A stretch of 20,497 bases of DNA from NCBI GenBank assembly GCA_036274615.1, contig DASUFK010000017.1, positions 1 through 20,497 of the forward strand. Reading direction: 5' to 3'. The stretch is from FEN-1219 sp036274615. Lineage in GTDB: Bacteria > Pseudomonadota > Gammaproteobacteria > Steroidobacterales > Rariloculaceae. The position numbers and the translations under genes were made by a program. Under the pieces are notes generated by a model. That model saw only the letters and a program-made list of their open reading frames with translations. It was not told the DNA's origin and did no database searches. Shown in pieces: positions 7,940 through 15,021 of this stretch (its first letter is position 1; each line of letters begins with the position of its first letter).

Positions 7940-8743
7940 TTACAAGTCGGCGAGGTCGATCTCGTGGATGCCGCACTCGCGTTTCAAGCCGAAGAAACGC
8001 GTCTGGTCGACGGTGGTGACCTCTTGAATCGGCTTGGTGCTGTGGTGATCGCCGATCGACACGTAGCCCTTCTCCCAGAGCGGGTGATAGGGCAGCGAGT
8101 GCTTGGTGAGGTAGCGGTGTACGTCGCGGTCGGTCCAGTCTGCGATCGGATGCACCTTCCAGCGGCCGCCGGCCCATTCGAGATACGGGATCTTTGCGCG
8201 GGTCTCGGTCTGGTTGCGGCGCAGGCCCGCGAACCAGGTGCTCACGCCGAGCTCGCGCAGCGCGCGGCGCATCGGCTCCACCTTGTTCTCGTTGTTGTAG
8301 GCGTTCAGGCCGTCGAGGCCCTGATTCCACCGCTGACCGAAGCGCGCCTCCTGCCAGGCGGGCGAGAGCGCGGAGCGATACACCTTGAGATTGAGCTTCA
8401 TGCGCTCGGTGAGCTCGTCGATGAAGCGATAGGTCTCCGGGAAGAGATACCCGGTATCGACCAGGATCACCGGCAGGTCGGGCTTCGCCTGCGTCACCAA
8501 GTGCAGCGACACGGCGGCTTGGGCGCCGAAGCTCGACGTCAATACGTGGGCGCCGGGAAGGTTCTCGAGCGCCCACTCGATCCGCTGATCGGCTTTGAGC
8601 GCCGCAAACTTGCGGTTGCAGTGCTCGAGCGCGTGGGCGCGGCTCGCTTCTTCGTCGTAGGCTCGGGAGTCGAAGGCCGCATCGGCCAAGGGCGGGATCG
8701 GAGCGGCCGCATCCTTCTCGACTACGTTCAGATGTGCATTCAT
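7940..8743 (-). CDS. cysH: Phosphoadenylyl-sulfate (PAPS) reductase
   Basis: 267 residues. CysH reduces activated sulfate to sulfite with thioredoxin or glutaredoxin. Visible: the PP-loop-like TSSFGAQAAV at 69-78, LVDTGYLFPETYRF, TWFAGLRRNQTETRA, the HPIADWTDRDV segment, YHPLWEKGYVSIGDHH, and the C-terminal FFGLKRECGIH with catalytic Cys257. The two Cys-Cys pairs that bind a [4Fe-4S] cluster in APS reductases are absent (the only other Cys is Cys42), so this is the PAPS-using type, like the enteric enzyme. The start ATG at 8743 is chosen from protein length and family N-termini. It lies 151 bases downstream of the FAD oxidase gene on the same strand; the intervening DNA carries dyads that may give it its own, CysB-controlled promoter. 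Sulfite reductase and sulfate activation genes are not in the window. Confidence 0.94.
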   Translation of the reverse strand: MNAHLNVVEKDAAAPIPPLADAAFDSRAYDEEASRAHALEHCNRKFAALKADQRIEWALENLPGAHVLTSSFGAQAAVSLHLVTQAKPDLPVILVDTGYLFPETYRFIDELTERMKLNLKVYRSALSPAWQEARFGQRWNQGLDGLNAYNNENKVEPMRRALRELGVSTWFAGLRRNQTETRAKIPYLEWAGGRWKVHPIADWTDRDVHRYLTKHSLPYHPLWEKGYVSIGDHHSTKPIQEVTTVDQTRFFGLKRECGIHEIDLADL

Positions 8744-8833
8744 CGTCCCGCCAAAGATCCCGCTCGAGCCGCATTCGCTGCGGCAACACGGATTCTTGCT
8801 ATTGATGTGACCTAAGGTAAGCGGCGGACTAAT

Positions 8834-8881
8834 GAACTTGAACGGTTAAGTTCTTATGCCGCTATAGCGAAAGCGCATAAG
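8834..8881. promoter_or_regulatory. Two inverted repeats upstream of cysH, candidate regulatory region
   Basis: In the 151-base gap between the FAD oxidase and cysH, GAACTT (8834-8839) pairs with AAGTTC (8848-8853) across 8 bases, and CTTATGC (8853-8859) pairs with GCATAAG (8875-8881) across 15 bases. A perfect GCTATAGC palindrome sits inside the second dyad and resembles the half sites of the dyad upstream of cysG. The region is clearly more AT-rich than the flanking genes. A CysB-dependent promoter for cysH is a reasonable inference; no convincing -35/-10 pair was found. Confidence 0.45.
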
Positions 8882-8894
8882 ATTTCGCGGCTTT

Positions 8895-10250
8895 TCAGGC
8901 GCGTGCGAGCACCTCCGCGGCCGCGCGCTCTCCGGATTCCATCGCGCCTTCCATGCCGCGATTGTCGATCGCGAGATGCTCGCCGCAGAAGTGCAAGCTG
9001 CCGTGCGGGCGCCCGATTATGCCTGCGAACCGTGTCACGTCGCCGGGGCGGAAGTACACCCAGGCGCCCGCGGCGAACCGGTCCGCGCCCCACGAGTGCG
9101 ATCCCAAGAGCTCGAGCTGTCCCGCGGCCGCGGGCCGAAGCCGTTCGATCGCAGCGATGACTGCGCGGCCGGCGTCGTCGGGCGTGAGCCGATCGAGCGC
9201 GGCCGCGTCGTCGCCCGTGATCCACGCGGCGAGGCTCGTGACCTCGCCCGGACGTTCCCGGTGCCGGGCGGCAGCGACCATGCCGGCGCGCGAGTCCGTG
9301 AACATGCTCGGCGCGAAGCCGTCGTCCTCCCAGAACCGGCGTCTCGGCGCGAGATACACCTGAGTCAGCGGCTGCGACGGGATCTCCGCGACGGCGGCCG
9401 CCTGGTCCGCGGGCAGCGGCGGGTCGATCGCGATCCTGCGCAGCACCCCCGGGGGCAGGGCGGCAACCACGTGCGCCGCGGCAAAGCGTGCGCCGCTCGC
9501 GCAGCGCACCTCGAGGGCCGTGGACGTGGCGCCGATGGCCGCAACCTCTTGCCCGAGCTCGAGATCGCCGCGCAGTGCGCCGGCCATCGCTTCCGGAATG
9601 CGCTGCACGCCGTCGCGCGCGGTGAGACCGAGCGAGTCGTTGACAGCCTGCGCGCGCTGCGTCTTCGAGAAGGCGCCGCGAAACAGCATCAAGAGCGCGG
9701 ACACGTCGTCCGCGTCGCGGCCGAAGCTCGGATTGAGCCCGTACGCGATCGCGATCGCGGCGTCGCTCAAGCCCAAGCTCCTGAGCCAGGCGCGGAACGA
9801 GACGTCGAGCGCCGCGTGCTTGCCGTCGAGCCATTCCCCGGGCGAGCGCAGCGGGTTGTCGCGCATCGTGAGCACCCGGTGATAGCTCCACGGCAGATGT
9901 TGCTTGTCGGCGGCGGGAAACGGATTCTTGGGATGCGTGGGCCAGTCACGCTGGCGGATGATCTCCGAGCCGAGCACGAGGTCCTGCTCGCGGAAGAACT
10001 CGAGCACCGGCGTCACGTCGACGAGCGGCACGCCGTAGCGCTCCGCGGCCGCGATCACGCGCTGGTAGCCGCCGCCGATGTAAGTGCCGCCGGCCTCGGC
10101 GGTGCTGCCGCGCTGGCGCATCGAGTGGATGCGGCCGCCGACGCGCGACTGCCCCTCGAGCACCTGCACGCGCAGCCCCGCTGCCTCGAGCGTGAGCGCC
10201 GCGTGCAGGCCGGAGAGCCCCGCGCCGATCACGATCACGTCCCGGGACAT
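8895..10250 (-). CDS. FAD-dependent amine-oxidase-family protein; candidate coproporphyrinogen oxidase of the heme operon
   Basis: 451 residues from an ATG 4 bases after the cpfC stop. The N-terminus is a dinucleotide-binding fold: VIVIGAGLSGLHAA at 5-18, ending in LEGQSRVGGRIHS, the FAD-binding GG motif of the Amino_oxidase family (PF01593). GGTYIGGGYQR, the NPLRSPGEWLD region and the C-terminal FCGEHLAIDNRGMEGAMESGERAA are typical of monoamine-oxidase-like flavoproteins. The MAO cysteine that holds FAD covalently is not present in the C-terminal segment. HemY/CgoX, which oxidises porphyrinogens with oxygen, belongs to the same superfamily. Tight coupling to cpfC and presence in an operon otherwise lacking the porphyrinogen-oxidising step make CgoX function plausible, but the sequence looks closer to MAO than to classical HemY. 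Alternatives are oxidation of a polyamine or other amine. Family is sure; substrate is not. Confidence 0.85.
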   Translation of the reverse strand: MSRDVIVIGAGLSGLHAALTLEAAGLRVQVLEGQSRVGGRIHSMRQRGSTAEAGGTYIGGGYQRVIAAAERYGVPLVDVTPVLEFFREQDLVLGSEIIRQRDWPTHPKNPFPAADKQHLPWSYHRVLTMRDNPLRSPGEWLDGKHAALDVSFRAWLRSLGLSDAAIAIAYGLNPSFGRDADDVSALLMLFRGAFSKTQRAQAVNDSLGLTARDGVQRIPEAMAGALRGDLELGQEVAAIGATSTALEVRCASGARFAAAHVVAALPPGVLRRIAIDPPLPADQAAAVAEIPSQPLTQVYLAPRRRFWEDDGFAPSMFTDSRAGMVAAARHRERPGEVTSLAAWITGDDAAALDRLTPDDAGRAVIAAIERLRPAAAGQLELLGSHSWGADRFAAGAWVYFRPGDVTRFAGIIGRPHGSLHFCGEHLAIDNRGMEGAMESGERAAAEVLARA

Positions 10251-10254
10251 GGGA

Positions 10255-11313
10255 TCAGTCCTCGGTTGCGAACGGATCGTCGACGCCGGCGAGCGACGGT
10301 TTGGCCGGTCCCGGCCGGCCCGAGAGGCAGCAGTCGGGCGCGCAGCGGTCGTGGCTCGCACCGAGCGAGCCCAACGCCCGCCGCGGCGCGTCGGGCGTGA
10401 GGCGCTCCACGATGAGCTCGCGCACCATCGCGACGAACGCCGGGTGCGTGCCCACGGTGGCCGCGCGAGCCATGTTCAAGCCGATGCCGCGCGCGATCAC
10501 GGCCGCCTCGACGTCGAGGTCGAGCACGACCTCCATGTGATCGCAGACGAAGCCGATCGGCGCCACCACCACCGAGCTCACGCCTTCGGCGCGCGCCTCG
10601 CGCAGCGCTGTGCCGATGTCCGGCCCGAGCCAGGGCTCGCGGCCGTACGGCGCGTTGTTGCTCTGATAGACGAGCCGCCAGCGCTGATGCTCGAGCGCGT
10701 CGCCCACCAGCCGGCAGCTCGCGGCGAGCTGCGCCTCGTAGCGCGAGTGGCGTGCCATCGACTCGGGCAGGCTGTGCGCCGTGAACAGGATCGGCGCGTT
10801 CGCGCGGTCCTCCTGCGGCAGCGTGTCGAGCGCCGCCCGCACGCGATCGGTCATCGCCTCGATGAACCCCGGATGGTTGTAGCCCACGCGGAGCTTGTCG
10901 ACGCGCGGCGCGTTCGGCACGTCTTGCACCGCGGCGTAGAGGTCCTCGCGATATTTGCGGCAGCCGCTGTACGAGCTGAAGTTGCTAGTGACGTAGGCCA
11001 GCGCGCGGCGCACGCCGGCGTGGGCCATCTGCTTCATCGTGTCGCCGAGCAGCGGGTGCCAGTTGCGGTTACCCCAGTAGATCGGCAGCGCCGGGCCGTG
11101 CGCGTCGAGCTCGAGCTGCAGCGCCTTGATGAAGGCGCGCGTTTGAGCGTTGATCGGGCTCACGCCGCCGAACGTCTCGTAACGCTTGGCGACGTGCGCC
11201 TTCGTCTCGGCGGACACGGGCAGCCCGCGGAACACGTTGTCGAGAAACGGCGCCACGTCGGCCGGCCCCTCAGGCCCGCCGAACGACACCACCAACAACG
11301 CGTCGTAATTCAC
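10255..11313 (-). CDS. cpfC: Coproporphyrin-type ferrochelatase (CpfC/HemH)
   Basis: 352 residues from a GTG start (11313), placed by the family N-terminus YDALLVVSFGGPEGP. Ferrochelatases insert Fe2+ into a porphyrin. The catalytic His180 is in FTAHSLPE and the acidic partner Glu261 in GFVCDHMEVVLDLD. That last motif, with DHxEV and a following DxD, is what I recall from Bacillus and actinobacterial enzymes acting on coproporphyrin III; protoporphyrin enzymes such as enteric HemH have DCLET there. GGVSPIN and YWGNRNWHP also resemble the actinobacterial form. Cys118 (YSGCRKY) and a C-terminal Cys324/Cys328/Cys329 group match the four cysteines expected to bind a [2Fe-2S] cluster in mycobacterial-type enzymes. 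It lies between chdC and the FAD oxidase. No good Shine-Dalgarno precedes the GTG, and a 118-base gap with repeat R3 separates it from chdC. Confidence 0.92.
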   Translation of the reverse strand: MNYDALLVVSFGGPEGPADVAPFLDNVFRGLPVSAETKAHVAKRYETFGGVSPINAQTRAFIKALQLELDAHGPALPIYWGNRNWHPLLGDTMKQMAHAGVRRALAYVTSNFSSYSGCRKYREDLYAAVQDVPNAPRVDKLRVGYNHPGFIEAMTDRVRAALDTLPQEDRANAPILFTAHSLPESMARHSRYEAQLAASCRLVGDALEHQRWRLVYQSNNAPYGREPWLGPDIGTALREARAEGVSSVVVAPIGFVCDHMEVVLDLDVEAAVIARGIGLNMARAATVGTHPAFVAMVRELIVERLTPDAPRRALGSLGASHDRCAPDCCLSGRPGPAKPSLAGVDDPFATED

Positions 11314-11346
11314 GGGGAAATCAGGGACGGGCTTTGCGCAGCGCGG

Positions 11347-11435
11347 GTGAAAAATAGGGACAGGTTACTTTTTCGGCGAAACGCGCCGGAGCCCGAACCG
11401 CGTCGGCGAAAAAGTAACCTGTCCCTATTTTTCAC
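11347..11435. repeat. Long inverted repeat R3 inside the heme operon, overlapping the chdC stop
   Basis: Arms at 11347-11375 and 11407-11435 are perfect 29-base reverse complements around a 31-base loop. The core GGGACAGGTTACTTTTTCG is identical to R2. On the minus strand the chdC stop TGA (11434-11432) is formed by the outer end of the arm. Unlike R1 and R2 it lies between two co-directional genes, chdC and cpfC, where its hairpin with terminal U run could partly terminate transcription or protect the upstream message from 3' decay. Confidence 0.9.
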
Positions 11436-12172
11436 GGGGTGCTTTGCCAGACGGTTTTGCCGACGAAGAAGGGGCCGAGGCTGTCGAGGTACTGCGAGGT
11501 CTGTTCGGTCTTGCGCATCTCCTGCACGATGGCGGACAGCGGATGCAGCTTCGGGCCGAGCAGGCCGATGATGAAGTCGTTGTCGTTCTTGTCGAGGCCG
11601 TGGCACGCGAGCCGCACATCGGCCGCGTGGCCACCCGCGCCGTAGCGGTGCGCGAGGGTGCCGTGCTCGGCGAGGATCTTCTTCTGGTGCTCGGGCGGCA
11701 GCGCTTGGAATTTCTTGGCGCGCTGCAGCGGATACCAGATCGCCCATTTGCTCGTCGGCTCGGTCAAGCGCCGCAGCGGCCGCTTGAGCAGCGTGTCCTC
11801 GAGGTCGGGCTCGTAGCCGATCGAGTACGTGCGGCCGAGCATGTCGAGCTCGCTCTTGTGCACGTAGTCCGCGAACGGCCGGTGACTGAACAGCGAGCGT
11901 AGGGTCGTGACGAAATATTCCGGATCCTCGGCCGCGATCATCACGCCGATGCCCTGCGGGTCGTTGGCGTCGACGTAGAGCGCGCCTTGCGCGCCTTCCT
12001 CCCGCAGCGCGCTCACCGCCGCGTGCGGGTCGAAGCAGCGGCCGAACGCGGTGAACTTCATGAACAGCCGCCGGTCGAGCGAGATCTCCTGGCCGCCGCG
12101 GCGGCCCTTCTCGGCGAGATCGAGCGGCGCGACTTCGGGCGGCGCCCCGGGACGTGTTGCTGTATCGCTCAT
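11432..12172 (-). CDS. chdC: Chlorite-dismutase-family protein, probable coproheme decarboxylase ChdC (HemQ)
   Basis: 246 residues, start ATG overlapping the hemE stop as ATGA. ChdC converts coproheme III to heme b by two peroxide-dependent decarboxylations. The C-terminal half holds the diagnostic residues: Tyr147 in IWYPLQR (position of the catalytic Tyr of decarboxylases), His170 in LAEHGTLAHRY (proximal heme ligand), and Arg220 in VQEMRKTEQTSQY, followed by GPFFVGK. The spacing Tyr147-His170 (23) is shorter than I recall for Bacillus-type ChdC (27) and equal to chlorite dismutases. Arg187, 13 residues before Phe200 in NDFII, falls where chlorite dismutases have their distal Arg and Bacillus-type ChdC has Gln. 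Context between hemE and cpfC strongly favours ChdC; chlorite dismutase activity is the alternative. The stop is supplied by repeat R3. Confidence 0.88.
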   Translation of the reverse strand: MSDTATRPGAPPEVAPLDLAEKGRRGGQEISLDRRLFMKFTAFGRCFDPHAAVSALREEGAQGALYVDANDPQGIGVMIAAEDPEYFVTTLRSLFSHRPFADYVHKSELDMLGRTYSIGYEPDLEDTLLKRPLRRLTEPTSKWAIWYPLQRAKKFQALPPEHQKKILAEHGTLAHRYGAGGHAADVRLACHGLDKNDNDFIIGLLGPKLHPLSAIVQEMRKTEQTSQYLDSLGPFFVGKTVWQSTP

Positions 12173-13209
12173 AGCTTCTCCGAATGCACGACCTCGACGA
12201 GCGCCTCGACGCTCTCGAGCGGAGTCTGCGGCAGGATGCCGTGACCCAGGTTGACGATATGCCCTCGCGGCGCCGTCGACGCAAGCAGCTCGCGCGCCGC
12301 CGCGCGCGTAGCCGCGGCTCCGGCCGTGAGGATCGCGGGCTCGAGGTTGCCCTGCACCGCGTGCTGCGGATAGCGGCGCTGCAAATCGGCGATGTCCACG
12401 CGCCAGTCCACGCCGAGCACCTCGCACGGCAGGCTCGCGTACGCGTCCATCAGGTGCGGCGCGTTTTGCAGGAACAGGATCCGTGGGATCTTCGACCGCC
12501 CCAGCGCCTCGAGCAGCGTGGTGAGGTGCGGGCGGATCAGCTTCTCCCAGCTCCCGCGCGACAGGAGCCCGGCCCACGAGTCGAACACCTGGATCGCATC
12601 CGCGCCGGCCTTGGCCTGCGCGCGCACGTAGTCGATCTGCAGATTCGTGAGCCGCGCGAGCAGCCGGTCGAGCAGCTTGGGCTCGGCCGCCGCGAACGCG
12701 CGCAAGGTCGGAAAGTCCTTCGTGCCCTTGCCCTCGACGAGATACGCGGCGAGCGTCCACGGCGCGCCGCAGAACCCGAGCAGCGCGGTGCCCGCGGGCA
12801 GTTCGGCGCGCGTGAGCGTGAGCGCCTGGATCACCTCGGGCGCGATCTCGGCCGGGTCCGGATCGCGGAGCCGCTCGAGCCCGGCGCCGTCGCGGATCGG
12901 ATTAGCGACCACGGGGCCCGGATCGAAGTCGAACTCCACGCCGAGCGCCGGCATCGGGCTCATGATGTCGGCAAAGACAATCGCCGCATCGAGCGGGAAG
13001 CGCTTGAGCGGCATCAGCGTGACCTCCGCCGCGTGCTCGGGATCGCCCGCGAGCTCCTTGAAGCTCACCTTCTCGCGGAACGCCCGGTACTCGGGCAGAT
13101 AGCGGCCGGCCTGGCGCATGATCCAGAGCGGCCGGCGCGGCACCGCCTCGCGGCGCAGCGCTTGCAGCAGCAGCTTCGGCGAAGCCTGGTTCGTGGCGGC
13201 GGCGCTCAC
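12169..13209 (-). CDS. hemE: Uroporphyrinogen decarboxylase
   Basis: 346 residues. HemE removes four acetate carboxyls from uroporphyrinogen III to give coproporphyrinogen III, the last intermediate common to the protoporphyrin and coproporphyrin routes. Signatures: PLWIMRQAGRYLPEYR at 27-42 with the two substrate-binding Arg (Arg32, Arg36); AIVFADIMSPMPALGVEFDFDPGPV with the catalytic Asp; FCGAPWTLAAYLVEGKG; QVFDSWAGLLS; and the C-terminal NLGHGILPQTP. Length is close to the usual 340-355. The start is a GTG (13209) overlapping the regulator stop as GTGA; reading further upstream gives sequence that overlaps the response regulator and has no family likeness. chdC follows with an ATGA overlap. 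The enzyme competes with CysG for uroporphyrinogen III. Confidence 0.96.
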   Translation of the reverse strand: MSAAATNQASPKLLLQALRREAVPRRPLWIMRQAGRYLPEYRAFREKVSFKELAGDPEHAAEVTLMPLKRFPLDAAIVFADIMSPMPALGVEFDFDPGPVVANPIRDGAGLERLRDPDPAEIAPEVIQALTLTRAELPAGTALLGFCGAPWTLAAYLVEGKGTKDFPTLRAFAAAEPKLLDRLLARLTNLQIDYVRAQAKAGADAIQVFDSWAGLLSRGSWEKLIRPHLTTLLEALGRSKIPRILFLQNAPHLMDAYASLPCEVLGVDWRVDIADLQRRYPQHAVQGNLEPAILTAGAAATRAAARELLASTAPRGHIVNLGHGILPQTPLESVEALVEVVHSEKL

Positions 13210-13925
13210 TCGGCGCTCCCGCCGTCTTGCGGCTCCGGCGTGAAGCGATAGCCCACGCCGCGCACGGTGTGGAAGTGCGCGGGCACCTCGGGATTGCGCT
13301 CGAAGCGCTTGCGCAAGCGCACGATGAAGTTGTCGATCGTGCGCGTGGACGGGAACACCTCGTAGCCCCACACTCGGTCGAGGATCTCCTCGCGCGTCAC
13401 GATCGTGCCCGCGCGCTCCGACAAGACTTTCAAGATCATCGCCTCCTTGTGCGTGAGCGCGTGCTCGCTGCCGTCCCACGCGCGCGCCTCGTAGGTCTGG
13501 AAGTCCACGCGGTTGCCGCCGAACACGAGCGGCGTGCCGCCTGCCTGGTACCAGGAGCTTCTGCGCAGGATCGCGGCGACGCGCAGCAGCAGCTCCTTGA
13601 GATGAAACGGCTTGGCGAGATAGTCGTCGCCGCCGGCCTCGAAGCCGCGCACGCGGTCCGCCACGGCGTGCTTCACGGTCAAGAACAGCACCGGCGTCTG
13701 CACGCCTTCGCGGCGCATCTGGGCGCAGAGCTCCAGGCCGTCCATGTTCGGCATCATCACGTCGAGCACCACGAGGTCGAAGCGTTGCTCGCGCACGCGC
13801 GTGAGACCGTCGCGGCCGTCGTGCGCCACGTCGGCGCGATAGCCCTCGGCCTCGAGGTTCTCGCGGATGCCGGCCGCGAGATGCTCCTCGTCGTCGACGA
13901 CGAGAATGCGCGGCGCGTCCTTCAT
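13206..13925 (-). CDS. OmpR-family response regulator embedded in the heme operon
   Basis: 239 residues. Receiver domain at about 5-118: acidic pair Asp11/Asp12, phospho-acceptor Asp55 in LVVLDVMMPNMDG, Thr83, and Lys105 in DDYLAKPFHL. A winged-helix DNA-binding domain fills about 135-232 (LTHKEAMILKVLSERAGTIV, then TRTIDNFIVRLRKRF and HTVRGVGYRF). It should bind DNA as a dimer when phosphorylated by the kinase encoded just upstream, with which it overlaps as ATGA; hemE starts within its stop as GTGA. The location between hemL and hemE suggests control of heme genes or of a response to heme, iron or oxygen, but no target can be read from the sequence. The pair is not obviously HssR or ChrA, the heme-sensing regulators of Gram-positives. 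Confidence 0.94.
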   Translation of the reverse strand: MKDAPRILVVDDEEHLAAGIRENLEAEGYRADVAHDGRDGLTRVREQRFDLVVLDVMMPNMDGLELCAQMRREGVQTPVLFLTVKHAVADRVRGFEAGGDDYLAKPFHLKELLLRVAAILRRSSWYQAGGTPLVFGGNRVDFQTYEARAWDGSEHALTHKEAMILKVLSERAGTIVTREEILDRVWGYEVFPSTRTIDNFIVRLRKRFERNPEVPAHFHTVRGVGYRFTPEPQDGGSAE

Positions 13926-14998
13926 CGCGCCACCTCCGGCCAGACGATCGTGATCGTCGCGCCGCGCCCGGGCCCGTCGCTGTGCGCGCTGACGCTGCCG
14001 CCGCCGAGCTCCACGAGCCGCTTCACGATGTAGAGCCCCAGGCCCGTGCCCGGCATCGAGCGCCGCAGCTCGTCGCCGAGCCGATGAAACTTCTCGAAGA
14101 TCATCGCGCCTTCCTCCGGCGGAAACCCGAGGCCGTCGTCGACCACCGCGAGCTCCACGGCGCCGCTCGCGCGGCGGCCGCGCACCGTGATCGCATGCCC
14201 GTTGCCGGCAACGCAGGCCTTGAGCGCGTTGTCGAGCAGATTGCGGAGCACGGTGCCGAGCGCCGCCGCGTCCACGGTGAACACGAGATCCTGCGGCACG
14301 TCGATCGTCAACGCCACGTTGGAGAGCCGCGCGCGCTCGGCCACCTCCGCTGCGGCGGTCTCGGCGGCGCCGTGCAGCGACGTGGGCGCGGGTGCGAGCC
14401 GCTGCCGGCCTTCCTCGAGCCGCGTGGTGTCGAGCAGGTTGTCCACCATCCGCAGCAGACGCTGCACGTCCTCGACGATCCGCCCGCCGAGCCGCTGCGT
14501 GTCGCCCTCCTTCGAGCGCAGGACCAGCGTCTCGGACGCGAGCTGGATGCTCGCGAGCGGGCTCTTGAACTCGTGCGACACCGCGGCCAGGAAGTTCTGC
14601 TGGCGCCTGCGCAGCTCCGCGTCGTGGCGGATCGTGCGCGTGAGCACCGCCATGCCGCCGAACAGCACCGCGAGGAAGAATCCGCCCTCCCAGAGGAACT
14701 GGTTGATGCGCCCGGCGCGTGTGTCGGCGAGCTCCTCGAGCGCGGCGGGACGCACGTCCACGCGTGCGCCGTCCACCGCGAGATGGGGCAGCAGGGCCGC
14801 GGCACGCGCCGCGTCGACCGGGTCGAGCGCGGACAGCGCCGCGGCGTCGTTGCGGTACTCCGTGACGAACCGCCGCTCCACCGCGCGCGCCGACTGCACG
14901 TGGTCGTACATCCAGTAGCCCACCTGCACCGTGGAGATCAGTAGTAGCACGAGGAAGCCGATCTGCAGCGCCTTGCTCGGGTCACGCTTGAGGGGCAT
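13922..14998 (-). CDS. Membrane sensor histidine kinase embedded in the heme operon
   Basis: 358 residues. Two membrane helices (about 11-30 and 102-121) enclose a periplasmic segment of about 70 residues with no recognised domain, rich in Ala, Asp and Arg. Then HisKA with His142 (AAVSHEFKSPLASIQL) and HATPase_c with the N-box NLLDNALK (Asn257), VVDDGLGFP and GTGLGLYIVKRLVELGGG. There is no HAMP domain between the second helix and HisKA, only a short linker (TRTIRHDAELRRRQQN). It starts 23 bases after the hemL stop with a poor GGTGA ribosome-binding site, and its stop overlaps the response regulator start. It is likely the cognate kinase of that regulator. The signal is unknown; heme intermediates, redox state or envelope stress are guesses from context. 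No heme-binding Cys-Pro motif stands out. Confidence 0.93.
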   Translation of the reverse strand: MPLKRDPSKALQIGFLVLLLISTVQVGYWMYDHVQSARAVERRFVTEYRNDAAALSALDPVDAARAAALLPHLAVDGARVDVRPAALEELADTRAGRINQFLWEGGFFLAVLFGGMAVLTRTIRHDAELRRRQQNFLAAVSHEFKSPLASIQLASETLVLRSKEGDTQRLGGRIVEDVQRLLRMVDNLLDTTRLEEGRQRLAPAPTSLHGAAETAAAEVAERARLSNVALTIDVPQDLVFTVDAAALGTVLRNLLDNALKACVAGNGHAITVRGRRASGAVELAVVDDGLGFPPEEGAMIFEKFHRLGDELRRSMPGTGLGLYIVKRLVELGGGSVSAHSDGPGRGATITIVWPEVAR

Positions 14999-15021
14999 CG
15001 TTCGTCACCCGGCGCGCGCGC

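Noticed and set aside
7940..8743. APS reductase rather than PAPS reductase
   Set aside because: The paired cysteines needed for the [4Fe-4S] cluster of APS reductases are absent.
8976..11571. Long plus-strand open frames opposite the FAD oxidase and ferrochelatase
   Set aside because: They are compositional mirrors of two well-supported genes, with no ribosome-binding site or recognisable motif.
11432..12172. Respiratory chlorite dismutase of a perchlorate or chlorate island
   Set aside because: There are no chlorate/perchlorate reductase genes and I see no signal peptide; the gene overlaps hemE and precedes a ferrochelatase, and the decarboxylase tyrosine is present.
12173..12760. N-terminal extension of chdC into hemE
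   Set aside because: The frame stays open upstream, but the extra sequence is a shadow of hemE; the ATG at 12172 overlaps the hemE stop and gives the family's normal length.
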